A program made the position numbers and the translations under genes. DNA of 64,000 bases from Parelaphostrongylus tenuis (taxonomy: Eukaryota; Nematoda; Chromadorea; Rhabditida; Metastrongylidae): NCBI GenBank assembly GCA_019055375.1, contig JAHQIW010000141.1, positions 593,094-657,093 on the forward strand, written 5' to 3'. This document shows positions 1-11,200 of this stretch, piece by piece. Numbering within the stretch: position 1 is the stretch's first letter; each line of letters opens with the position of its first letter. The notes under the pieces are model-generated. The model saw only the letters and a list, made by a program, of their open reading frames with translations, had not been told where the DNA came from and did not search any database.

Positions 1-2375
1 TTTTGATGGTAGTTTCATTTTATCCGTTCCTAATACATTGATGATTTATTCATTAAGGAGGAAAGTGGAACCTATACGCGCTTGAGTAGAGTGAAGCTCT
101 TCTCTATAAACATTGAAAGGCAAGGAATTGGCCCGTGTTCGATATCAAAAGGTTGAATATAAAAGTTTCGATACGCGTAGTTACGTTTCGTGTTTTTTAA
201 ACTGACATGTCAGTACTTGAGGTACTGAGATTTCCTGCAGAAAATCATAGTAATTTGTGGCTTTTGTGGTTTTCGCCATTCCATGCTGCACTATTCCATC
301 ATGGACGATAGAGCATTGAGTTCGAGTCCAGATACAGAAAAATGAGCACAAAGACTCATATAAATGTCGTTATACCTGGTCCACCTATAACTCTTAAATT
401 CTCGCTATCAATCAGATGATCGAGTTAGCTTGCGTTTAGCATCCTCAACGGCAACCATCAAAGAGAATAGCACGGACAAATTTATTCTAAGCATATATAG
501 CTCCTTATCGAACTCTTTGATGCTAAGAAACACTCCAACTAAGGCCTATCAAATTGCGCCTTCACAATGCCTCTTATTGAGTCTACTACATAGTTATTCC
601 ATTTGTTCATAGGCAATCATTTTAAGTCTCCACCAATCTTCTAATAAGAGAACACAAAGCTTTGTTAACTGCCGTTCAGGGAATTGCCGTTGGTTGGCTG
701 GCTTGATAAAGTCGGCCATTATCATGAAATTCCATCGCAATTCATCAAACATATGATGCTAAGCGTGTAGTTCCACTGCTCCGGCGGGACTTTGATTGTC
801 ACGACGATTAGTTCACTGGAAATTCGGCAATGAAATGCTTAAAAATGCCCGAGGGTATTGGGAATGAATTCTCGATCCAAGGCAGGCGTTCGGGGAGCAG
901 CTACAGTAACGAAAAGTTATTTTGTAATATTTTTATCTGATGAGAGCAGAACGTTTGCTTAGATGCCACCAATTGCGCTGCTCAATCTATCATCCATGCT
1001 ATATGGAATAACTTTTCAAGACTCTTCACAAGCCTGAAAACGGCTTTATTTTATTTTCTCATTTTCTGCAGTTGTTTTTCTGCAATTATTCGAAGGTAAA
1101 CTTTCCTTTGTCTTTATTTAGTCGACAAGAAAGATCATGGCGTTATACATCTATTCTTAGTAGAACATTTTTTAAAAGCGACAGAATGGTTTTTTTCGGT
1201 TTGTCTGCTATTTAAACTGTTAGAAGAAAAATCAGCAGAAGAAAATTCAAATATTTCTTCTATCATATTTCATTCCACTTGGGCGTCGTAGTTTGATATG
1301 TCAACTTTACATTTGCACTGAGCCGCCATCACTTGTAGGTTATAAGGTTAGCACCGAAAATTCTGTTGTGGAGACGATAGTCTCAAAAAATTGAAGGGGA
1401 ATGGAGGAGACCTGCTCCCAACGGTGACAATATCACTTAGAACTTTGATTCAAACGGAGCTACCAGCAATTTTTTGAGAGGCGGCAGCAGAACAGAGACG
1501 GTTGCGAAGCACCTCAGACGAGTTGCGATCTCAGAAAGTGGATAAGTGACTAGTGCTAAAATAGTATCTGACTGGGAAGGCATAAAGATTTCATTGTTTT
1601 CTATCCTTCTAAAGAGCAGAAACAAGTGTTTACGATAAGAATAAGGTCAGACGGGATACGGTCATTGAGATTATCGTAGTTTTTACATCAGCATTATTAT
1701 TATTTGTAGTCATATCGGCGACTCTTGAGTCATAATAGATGTTATAATTTTCTTTCAGGCATTTCAAGACAATCTACACACTAGAATCGCCTTTTTCACT
1801 CATAATTCGGTGATCGCTCTGACAGTGTTTCCTTTATCTTTGCTGCTATTTTCCGAAAAGAAGATCCTTCCGAGTGGTTTTGAGCAATCATCTCGATGAC
1901 CATCAGTAGTCAACTAAGTGAATTACCTTCCGATTCTAGTAATTAGTGCAATTAGTCGTGACCGCTGACGACAATACGAGTTGGGTGCGAAGATTACGCG
2001 ACGTCGTGCCACACGTGCGCACAGCTCAAATTACCGTAAACAAAAACACACTGAACATCTGGACATAAGGAGGTACATTAGGTCACATGCAATGGCTCCA
2101 CGATGACGACCAGGGAACAACGATCACAGCGGTAGTAAAGGAAACTGCTCCTAGATACCGACGGAGCTGTATGCCATGCAAAGAAACCACCGTCGTCATG
2201 AAAGAAGAGTTTTACGAATAATCATAAGAAGATCGGTTGGGAATTCCAACTTTTCTTCGAATTTTTTGGAACTTGCCGAGAACGAGCGACTGTTCACCCA
2301 CTTTCTTGGTCGATAACATCTTATTTTTTGTGGAGGCCGCTTTGGATAAGAGTGAATTTTCCAATATCGCTGAGT
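1..2375. other. no gene recognised
   Basis: AT-rich sequence with open frames of at most about 62 codons on either strand, none with a domain or motif I recognise. I saw no tRNA-like, ribozyme-like or transposase-like sequence here. Confidence 0.5.
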
Positions 2376-2580
2376 TATGTGCAAAACTTTAAACGTTAGA
2401 CGGGATTCAAACCCTCATTTCACCCTTTCCGGGATCGCGTGCTAAGCATTACACTGTCGGCGCCCCCGAAAAGTGTGAAATGCGCGTTCGATTCCCGCCC
2501 GACGTTCAAAATTTTGCGCAATACTCAACAATAACGGATATATAGATTTGTAACATCATACCACCTCCAAAGCGATTCAT
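2376..2580. repeat. inverted pair of tRNA-derived repeats
   Basis: Two partial copies of a short tRNA-headed repeat lie head to head. The left copy reads on the minus strand: an A-box-like start near 2470, then the B-box-like GGGTTTGAATCCCG near 2400-2413. The right copy reads on the plus strand, with CGTTCGATTCCCGCC near 2486-2500, then the family tail TTTGCGCAATACTCAAC and TTTGTAACATCAT. The two halves are imperfect inverted repeats and could fold into one long hairpin. Compare the single copies at 3727 and 29089. Confidence 0.6.
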
Positions 2581-3726
2581 AAAAGGAATTTGGTCAATTT
2601 TCCACCGTTCGTGTCACAAATTAAAAATGGCGTCCAAATTTTTTTTATGGACTATCAGGTGTAGAAAATGACCTGTTACGAACCATGCCTGGCACGACAT
2701 TTGTGTTAGATAAGCTACAGGTAAAATAAAAAGTTTCATTTTTCTATTTTCTATCTTTTATATTTTTTTATAAAATTTCATAATATTTTTGAAAAAATTT
2801 TTATAATTTATGTACGGAATAAATTTTGCGGGTTCAATAGAAAACCGGAAAGAATGTGTATTGACATCGATGTGTAGGCTCGCTGATGGGTTATGACTTC
2901 GCTTGACAGCCAAACTCTTAGTAACAAGGGTGAACGACGATGGTAATAGACAGTAGCAATTTCAAAGCTGCAGTTTTTCAAATGTCAAGCTGTTAGGAGG
3001 TGAATGTCGTTGAGAAGATTTTTATATCAAGAAGCAGCATAGTCGCCAGTCTCGCGCACAAGCATATAACTTTCGTGTCAGCCATTTTCAGAGGTCGCCA
3101 AATTCATGAAAACTTTTCTTGATGACAGAAAATACACGGCTAGAAAAAAAGCTTTCGGACTTGGTGCCTCGAAGATAGCGAGGAACTCATGGCTCTGATA
3201 ACGTTCCTCCATTTGTCGACATTGCGCATCAGTTATATCACTGATGGTGAACACTGTAGTGTCAGCTTCAAAAGAACTTAATGACATTAGTCGATCAGCG
3301 GACTGATTTGCTATCATGAGGCGAGTGCATGATAGAGGCCCTTCATTGGATTAAGCAGTATATGCAAGCAGTGGAAAATATAAAAAAATGAAATATCACA
3401 CAATCGTAAAAGGAAATTTTTTGCGGTATAATATGCTCATTTGTCATGTTGTCTTATGAGCTCACATTAGCAAATCTGGCTTGTGTTTTTCCTCCAATGA
3501 CCTGTGACTTTTGGCACGTTCTATTTTACAATTTAATGCATAGAACCTGGATTGAGGATGCGTTCGTTGCAATCAAAATTGAAAAATTTATTTTATTTTC
3601 AGGATTAGCGCCGACAGTGAAGGACGAGCTAATGTCTTATTGGTTGAGCAAGTGTTTTCCATTCGCTATTTAGTTCTTCTGAGCTCCGGTTTTCTATAGT
3701 ATCTCAACCTCTAACGCTGATGCAGA
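2581..3726. other. no gene recognised
   Basis: Very AT-rich around 2730-2830. A 79-codon minus-strand open frame at 3078-3317 has no recognisable motif and I do not call it a gene. Confidence 0.45.
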
Positions 3727-3885
3727 GTGATGTGCAAAACCTTGTACGGGTCAGAGTACGCGCTCTCGGATAGAGTGAGATGTGGTTCCCAGTCCTGTCT
3801 GACGCAGAAGTTCTGCACATCACTCTACACCACTAAGTATATCTGTAACATCATAACCCCGCAGAAAGCGGACAAATAAATTGGA
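3727..3885 (+). repeat. tRNA-derived short repeat (SINE-like)
   Basis: Degenerate tRNA head: CAGAGTACGCGCTCTCGGAT corresponds to the D-arm and anticodon region, and GTGGTTCCCAGTCCTG sits at the B-box position. It is followed by the family tail GCACATCACTCTACACCA and ATATCTGTAACATCATAAC. The same head-plus-tail order occurs at 29089-29240 and, inverted, at 2376-2580. The B box is mutated, so pol III transcription is unlikely. Confidence 0.55.
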
Positions 3886-6084
3886 TTCGTGCTGTTGATT
3901 TATTATTTTATAAAGTTGGTAGAAGGGCGAAGTGGTCAATGATGAAACTAGGTGTAGGTTCAAATCCACTACTCTAAAACTCTCTTGCAACCTACGTGTG
4001 AACGCTTCAGATTGGTTATCTCCAAGATTGCAAAGAAATTCGACTTGACTGAACGTCTACGACATTAATAATGAAGACGTTGCAAAAGGAGCAAGCGAAA
4101 CAGCACGTGAAATGTTCTTAAGCCTATATGGACAATGAGTACAAAGAAACGAATCAGATGTAGAAAATGGTGGTATAATCACAGTGAATGTCGTGACTGG
4201 TCATGAAAATATAATTGAAAAGAAATTCTTAATTCAAATAAGCACTATTTATCTGGTCCACCCCTAGTCAATAACTCAATTTCTTACTTTTTATAAACGC
4301 CTTTCATTATCATGACAGTTACTGTCGAGCTGAGTTCTTGATAGATTTTCAAAGCTTTCAGTCTGATGCATATCTTCGTATCAATATTTCTTACTTGCTA
4401 TGACCAGACATCAGTTGTTGAAATCATTTCATTTCGCTCCGGTTCATTTCATAATTTACTAGGTAGTTGTCTTTAATCCGCTGTTTTTTCGATTGAAGAA
4501 AGAGAATTCTATTCGAATAGAGTTTCGAAAGACGAGCTTGAGTCAGAATCGGAAGCACTCGATCATCTCGACATATCAGTGGCGTGCCATCTCCTGCCGC
4601 TCTCCTCTTATGACTAGACCATAAATCCCCGCCGCCAGTCAAATGTCGTCCACTGCGTAATAGATATGCACATTCCAAAACAGAACAGCGAATCGAAAAC
4701 GTAGGGAACGAATGTCTTAGTCCCTGTTGGTAAGCCTAAAATGATGGTGAATCGCGGCGTTCAATGACGATAATTTCAGCACGGTATAAGATTCGATTAT
4801 GAATGAATCAAAAATGAATGAATCTTCCCTCACTCTTTCTCTCTCTCCTTCTCGTCATCTTTATTTCCTATAGAAAAGCGGTGTTCCCAATATTTTAGAG
4901 TCATTATATTCATTGACATTCCCATGCTTAGTGTTGAACTTATTCGAAGTCCAAAAGAATTTATTAAGTTGGATCTACTTCCATCGTGAACCATTAGGTC
5001 GCCAACTAAATATACGACTTTGACTTGACAATAATCTCAGTCTTCGTGAAATTGATTGCAAAAAAGGCTATGGAGTAGCAGCTCTATGGTTGAAAAACGC
5101 ATGATTTCATAACGATGACGAAAATCACCATCAAAATCCTCCAAATGCCGACTGTTTTTGCAACTTTCTCTGCTTGTTCAGTGACCTCTGAGTCATTTTT
5201 CATGTACGAGTGCTTTTTTTTTTCACCTTACAGGATGGTTGCTGGGTGACCTGATAATAATTTGAAACTCCAAAGCATTCCCAACTTACCTCGAATTTTT
5301 TAGAGATCGAGAAATGGCAACCATCTAGTGATATGCTGAGATTTTCTTTTGGTAATCTTGGAGTATATGTTGTTACTTTTTATTAATGAAATTCATAGAC
5401 TTCATCAAAAACCATGACAACTATAAAGATTCACCCTTTTTTCTAATTTAAGATTTATTCAAAACCCAGGACTATACCCCGCACTTCTACGCTAGTTTTT
5501 TTTGCTGTATGGAGTATTTTTTTTAGGACGAATCCAGTCTTGTGGAATACTAATGAGAGCTAAAAAAACCGAAAACTGTCTTGCAGTCGCCACTAAAGAC
5601 TGTTTGAAGGCAATAACTGCTGATGACTAAGGCAGCGATTTGGAAGCTCAGAGTAGAATAAGGCGTTATTATATGAATAGTTCGAAACTCCTCAAACATA
5701 GTAGAAATTCAAAAGTGTTCCACTAATAAGTGCATTATGTGTCAGATGGAAGCAAATAGATTGCCGTTATCGAGTCAGATCTGCATCTATTTTACACAAC
5801 AGATTCCATCCATTTCTTGATACTTCAAGGAAGAAGTAGATTCGACTCGACTGCTGATGAGAACGTCCTGTGGAGAGTTATACAAAGACAAGGCACTGAA
5901 ACAGTTCGTTCATCGAGTTTCCACTAAAATAAAGTTAAGAAAGCTGGCCCATCGTCGATAACGAGATGGTGATTGCCGTAGGTCTGTGTACAGTGTGACA
6001 TTTTTGACGTTTGCAAAATTGGAGATAGATTCGTTTATGTCAACTGAACCCTTGCACACAAAAACAATTCATGTAAACATCTTT
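3886..6084. other. no gene recognised
   Basis: Only short open frames. The longest is 84 codons on the minus strand at 4424-4678, with no motif I recognise. A CT-rich simple stretch lies at 4830-4860. Confidence 0.45.
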
Positions 6085-6292
6085 CGTTTCGAGCGTTTTT
6101 TTTTAAGACCACGCTCAAATTTCAACATGCCAGATAATCATTTTTGAGGCACTCATGTGGTCTGTTATATAGGGCTGACATATAGAGCCGACTATACCGC
6201 CCGACTGATGAGACTGTCAAGGTCGAAACACGTGTTTCGGGCTCCGTGACCACACTTGCGGACTCAAAAATGATTATCTAGCACATGTAAGC
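6085..6292 (+). mobile_element. hammerhead-bearing foldback element, short form
   Basis: The left arm (about 6130-6180, containing CAGATAATCATTTTTGAG and ATGTGGTCTG) and the right arm (about 6238-6285, containing GTGACCACA and CTCAAAAATGATTATCT) are imperfect inverted repeats of about 45 bp. A plus-strand hammerhead motif lies between them at 6199-6242. The outer sequence near 6105 (AAGACCACGCTCAAATTTCA) recurs at most other members of this family. The left ribozyme and internal body seen in longer members are missing, so this is an internally deleted copy. Confidence 0.7.
6199..6242 (+). ncRNA. hammerhead ribozyme, minimal type I
   Basis: All conserved parts are present. Stem I is GCCCGA (6199-6204) with TCGGGC (6237-6242), six pairs. 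The core is CTGATGA (6205-6211). Stem II is GAC/GTC around a seven-base loop. Core GAA is followed by stem III ACA-CG-TGT, with T as the cleavage-site base before stem I. Stem III has only three pairs and a two-base loop, but ACACGTGT is self-complementary, the arrangement known for hammerheads that cleave as dimers in Penelope-like elements. The cleavage ability is inferred, not shown. Confidence 0.8.
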
Positions 6293-7170
6293 ATCTGTTT
6301 TTTACTTTCTATTACACGACCTGTCGTCACAATATTATTGTGCGGATTTCAGCATTCTTACACTTAATTTCTCTCAACGTATTCGTCCTTCACAAAATTT
6401 CTTGAAGACTTCACGATCGCCTCGGTTTCTGCTTGAGGATTTCCTTTTCCTTATGATTGTTGTAGAATGGTGTTTGAGACAATCTTCTTTGCAGTCTAAG
6501 AGAGTCTGAAGCAATCGTAGGCTTCCGAATTGATTGACTGAAATAGGGTGTGGGGGAGCGAGTTAAACAGCTCCTTGCTTATCACCTTGTTTCCTGGTAC
6601 ATTATAATAGTAGCCTACTACGTTAATCCGTCCCCTCACTACCTTATTTGTTATTTATGTACAGCAAACTTTGGCATTGTTTCGACGCAATTTTTAAAAT
6701 TTACATTTATTACTTCACTGTAGACTTACATGTAGTGTAGCCTTTGTTCGATTGCATTTATCGAGATATATTGCTTGACGAAAAATCTTGGAAGATCTGA
6801 TGTAGAGCTGGAATTACAGAGAAGACTCGTGTTCTGTCAGGCCGTCCGTACATTGTAGGGCTCTGCTTTCACTTGGAAATGAAAGCAATGCAGCTGACAT
6901 CCGGGTGCTACACGGAGCAATGTCCAGACAGGTAAAGGAATATTTGAAGCTTGTTGATGCGTAACGACTGGTCACTTAAGTCTAGTAGCATCATCGATTT
7001 CCCTTTTCTCATGCGCCAGTCGGAGACTTCTACTTCAGCTGTGACGATAAAAGAGTATGAGAATATATGAGATTGTCTAACACTTTCTTCCACATTTCGA
7101 CACTGTAATTGATTTAATTATTATCAATCTGAGGACATCAGTTGATTAACAATATATTTCTATTCAACTG
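6293..7170. other. no gene recognised
   Basis: No coding motif or repeat family that I can name. Open frames are no longer than 61 codons. Confidence 0.45.
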
Positions 7171-7530
7171 TTTTCTGAGATCTCGCTTGAAACAATTTAA
7201 TCTAATCTCATATTTGAGCCTTTCGTGAAGTCTGATATGGCACTAATAGTGTTCGACGTACATTTTGGCTTTCAAGTCATGGTCACGGCCCACCAGCAGC
7301 ACATGCCTTTTGATTCAGCAAAGCCTCTACATATGAAGAAATCGGCGCCGAAGATCCTATAAACTGTCAGGTAATCTTTTTACCAGGCGTGCAGTTTAAG
7401 ATGTTCGACGCCGGTTCCCTTAGATGTAAGGGCTTGTTGAATCAAAAAGCACATGGCACTAATGAGGCGTGACACGGAAACCGCAATGTACCCTAGCACT
7501 ATTAGTGCCATATCAAACCTATTAATAGCT
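7171..7530. mobile_element. decayed foldback element of the hammerhead family
   Basis: The left end (CTGATATGGCACTAATAGTG, near 7230-7250) and the right end (CACTATTAGTGCCATATC, near 7497-7514) are inverted repeats. The right arm holds CACTAATGAGGCGTGACACG near 7459, a relic of the hammerhead core CTGATGAG with its G5 changed to A. The outer sequence near 7180-7230 resembles the left end of the element at 19545. No intact ribozyme remains. Confidence 0.55.
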
Positions 7531-10500
7531 CAAATTTTAATTATATATATAATATTAATTGTGTATATAATATATTAATTATGTTATATAATTTCAGGTT
7601 AATTAACAATATAAGCACCATCATAATCAATTGTATGCAAACATTTGGTGTGCGAAGATCGGATGCCTTCCTCACAGTTATTGCTGCAGCGTCAAAACTT
7701 GTGAAACGACATAGTAGAAGAAAATTAGATAGCGTTTTGCTTTTGGAATATTTATTGCACTGTTTTTCATTCTTATAGCGGATTTGTTTGTGCGTATGTA
7801 GTAAAATATGATTCTGAGAAAACGTCATTTGCAGGAACAGATGGAAAATTACTGTAGGAACTACTATAAAGGTTTCTGCAATAAAAATAACGTCAAAATC
7901 GCTCAGATTCTCACTTTTCAATACATTCAATACAAAAGCCACATAAGTGGGAAAACAACGCATATCAAAGGACACTGATTGTCGAGTGATCGTACAGTGA
8001 TCAGTGAGAGTACGCTTATAAAGATGCATAATTTGAAAAAACATTTTCCTGAAGTTCAGACCTTTTACACAAAATGTGGTATTTTTCCAGGTATTTATCG
8101 CCGGATAAGGGCCTGTAGCCGAGTTGCTAGTCATGCTCGACGCGGCTCGACGAGAAGTTGATCCCTCCAACAGTTTTCAACAATCAATGGCGGATGCCCT
8201 ATGGGACGCCTCAGCCTGATTATCCTCGTGATTGCAGGTAGATGCTCACTCACTGTTCTACGACGTTTGTCATTAAAAATCCTCCATCAAGTAATGAACG
8301 CGAGGAAGGACGTGTATATTAGAAGTATCGACATCCATTCAGTGAAAAAAAAAGATGAAAATCAACTGAATTGATAAAGTGAAATTCTTTCCAAATCTCT
8401 TGCGACTAGCAGCTTTGAAATAGCCTGCAAAAATGGTTCATCCCTGACAACTTCTCGCAGTAACATAAACAGTGTACACAGTAAGCTTCCGTCTTCTAGA
8501 ATATCATTGGCTGACATATCTTGTAGCAAATGCGGAATCACCGTATTCTGTGCACTTGGCACAACAGCTACTTTGCCAAACTGTCGACGTGTTAGCATTT
8601 GTTTGCCTTGCTAAAGCAGTTGTGTACACCTGAACTATGCGTAAGTCTTCCTTTGTCAAAACAATGAACAGACAAGAAATTAACAGCACTTAATGGCTTT
8701 CCTATAAGAGATGTGGCTTCTCGTACATAGTAATACCTACTCAGATGTTGGTTACGGTATTGGGTATGTGGTCGCGGAAGCGGATGCTATATTCAAAATA
8801 TCGTACCACCTTATAAATGATATAATAGCATGCCGCGTAATATTAGGTTTGAAGAGGACATAAGCGATGACTTTTACTCGATAGCTCAAATCAAGTAAAT
8901 TTCAATGACATGTTTAATTTCTCAAATAGCTTATTTTTGGTGCCGCACCAGTCAAAATAAGATTTTGTTTCTCATTCGAAGATTTCTCACTAAGTAAAAG
9001 TTTTGTTGCAACAGCTTTCAATCGTTAGATAGAGAAGATTTTTGCGATTATAATGGTATATTTGGCTTTCGAAAGGACTTAATCGAACTTTGTAAAGACC
9101 AAAAAAATATTGCGTTTCACACTCAGTGAGCACTTCTGATTGGCTAGGGTGTGTGCAGCTGTAATACCAATCCGCTGCATAAATCACATGTAGATTTTTT
9201 GATGAAAATCAGAGATCTCTTCGACGCTCCAGAATCTTTTCTACATGTCCATGTGCTTTCTCAACAAAAAAGATTCTTTGAAAATAAGTTATTGGGTTTG
9301 AAAGATTGACAATCTCACAATAAAATATAGATCACTGTTCAGGAGGCCAGAAAACTTTGATCGCATCCAAGAGTGATCCAACGACATCGTCACCTAATCG
9401 AAAATGGAGATTCCAATTGGAACATTGGCAAAAAATAAACGGAAGGTTGCAACAATCACATATTTTCACCTGCGATCATTTTACGTCACATAAGTTCAGT
9501 CAAGTAAGACTCCAAAAAATGACGTGGGGTCATTGCGAAATCCTATCCACATACCTGGCAATGCGTGGTGGCCAGGTGCCCTCGCTGCATTGCGCGCTCT
9601 AACTCATTTCAGCTCACTAAGAAGTCCTTTCGAAAGACCAAATACATCACTGGACTCAGCAGAAATCAGACTATCGAATGAATTCTAGTCTAAGAGAAAT
9701 GCTCTATCCGACGAAAGACACGTTGAAACGCCTCAAGTGTGGAACAAAATTTTATTGTGGCTGTTACAGCGAACCAAAAGGTTTTCTTCAAAACCGCCTA
9801 AGTGTATGGCTGGAATTGCCTAAATTTGAGCTATTCATCGAGCTAGAAAGAAACTTGGAAAATTGAAGAACACCCTTGTTCTGAAGGGGTGCGGCAAACC
9901 GCCATATTAAATAGAAACCCACTCTTCTTGTGCATTACAGAGCTCTAAGAAGTTCTTTATAGATAGCAAACACATTTTATTAATCTGAAAGATTTGCTCT
10001 ATCTAATGGTTAGTGTTATGAAAAACTTATCAGGCGAGAATTCTTCAAATGTGAAACAAATACTCATTTTGACTGGTATGGCGTTAAAAACAATTATTAT
10101 GAGAGACAAAATATGCCTCTAAAATTCACTTGATTTAAGTTATCAGAAAATTACATATTCGTCAGATAACAGCAAAGATTACTCTTTTATCAAAGGCTTC
10201 AAGTGGAGCCGCCATAGTGGAGCAGTACCAAGTCCACGAATCTCTATTATTTCCCCGTTCGTATCATAGTCCCGTGATATACTCTCGATCTCAACCACCT
10301 TAGAGTTTTAAAGAAATGCTTGATAAGGTATTTGACATCGGGACTTTGGTTACAGTGGCATTAAGAAAGAGTAGTAGCTGATAACTCCAATTAGCTTCAA
10401 CATTGAAAAAGCCAACAAGATGAGTCTCATTGCAACAATATTGATGGCAACTGAGAAAATTATTGTGAGCTTCGTATTAGGATAAGAACAACCACCTTTT

Positions 10501-11146
10501 TTTCTTCGATGTTTCTTCATAAATGACACACCTGGTACGTGTTCCTAAGAGTTATGGCACGAGCTTACAGCGCTTAGAGCTGTGTAACTGGGGATTTCCA
10601 TCTCGAGACTGCTGGGAAACAACTCAGCTATTTGTGTTTTGTGTTGATGTATATTTGTGACACTCAATAGGTTTGATAATAAAAGGGTTAGCTTAGTGTC
10701 TCATAGGCACAAAAGAACTATGTGGAGCACCACGCTAATCAGTGTAATGTCACCGATGTTGAGAAAGGATTTTGAACTTTCTTCCGAGCGTAGAAATAAC
10801 CTCACACGAGGAGACACTGGTGCCCTGAAGAAGGAGGGTTAAAGAGTGGCATACTTTTGAGCTACTTGCACGAATATCTGAATATCTGCAGTGACAACAT
10901 ATAAGCGAAAGTGTTAGCGGAAGATCAGTCAAACGATGTACTACCGTCGATAAACTGACAGCAATAAGTCATGCGAGCAGTGCAAAAGCATTTGTATCGA
11001 TTTCGAAATAAAGATAGACCGTTGATCATAGTTAACCTCTTTCAGAATGCTAACATTGCCAATTTTACGAATTCCAGGCTTTTTTCATAGTGAATTCAAT
11101 ATTTTCATAGTATTTAAGACTAGTTTTGAAATGCTAGATTTTTGCT
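7531..11146. other. no confident gene; dispersed repeat fragments
   Basis: A 209-codon minus-strand open frame (7541-8170) is low-complexity and AT-rich at its C-terminal end and matches nothing I recognise. A more coding-like plus-strand frame ends at 8219 and is listed separately. Segments near 9600-9880 and 9935-10020 (CTAAGAAGTYCTTT followed by GAAAGACCAAATACAT-like sequence) belong to a dispersed repeat also seen near 21900, 23740, 42820 and 49215. Confidence 0.4.
8112..8219 (+). CDS. possible terminal exon, unknown protein
   Basis: A frame of 35 codons ends in TGA at 8217-8219 and reads like ordinary globular protein: it includes AELLVMLDAARREVDPSN and then FQQSMADALWDASA at the C terminus. 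An in-frame stop lies just upstream at 8106-8108. The best splice acceptor nearby (TTTTTCCAG, about 8081-8089) lies before that stop, so the exon boundary is unresolved. No family is recognised and no other exon could be joined with confidence. It may be chance or a gene remnant. Confidence 0.18.
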   Translation, partial: PVAELLVMLDAARREVDPSNSFQQSMADALWDASA

Positions 11147-11200
11147 GGCGCATTCTTCAGGAATTGATCAACGCCGAGAGCTTTATCCTTTTTTTTTATT
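11147..11200 (+). repeat. 3' tail of the tRNA-derived SINE
   Basis: GGCGCATTCTTCAGGAATTG, then ATCAACGCCGAGAGCTTTAT and an oligo-T run match the last ~50 bases of the full copies at 24702, 25653 and 63596. The tRNA head is absent, as in a 5'-truncated insertion. Confidence 0.65.

Noticed and set aside
4424..4678. 84-codon minus-strand frame with a glycine/arginine-rich start
   Set aside because: No recognised domain and no exon-like boundaries; probably a repeat remnant.
7541..8170. 209-codon open frame on the minus strand, the longest in the window
   Set aside because: It is AT-rich with a low-complexity hydrophobic C-terminal stretch, spans a region with better coding signal on the other strand, and shows no family motif.
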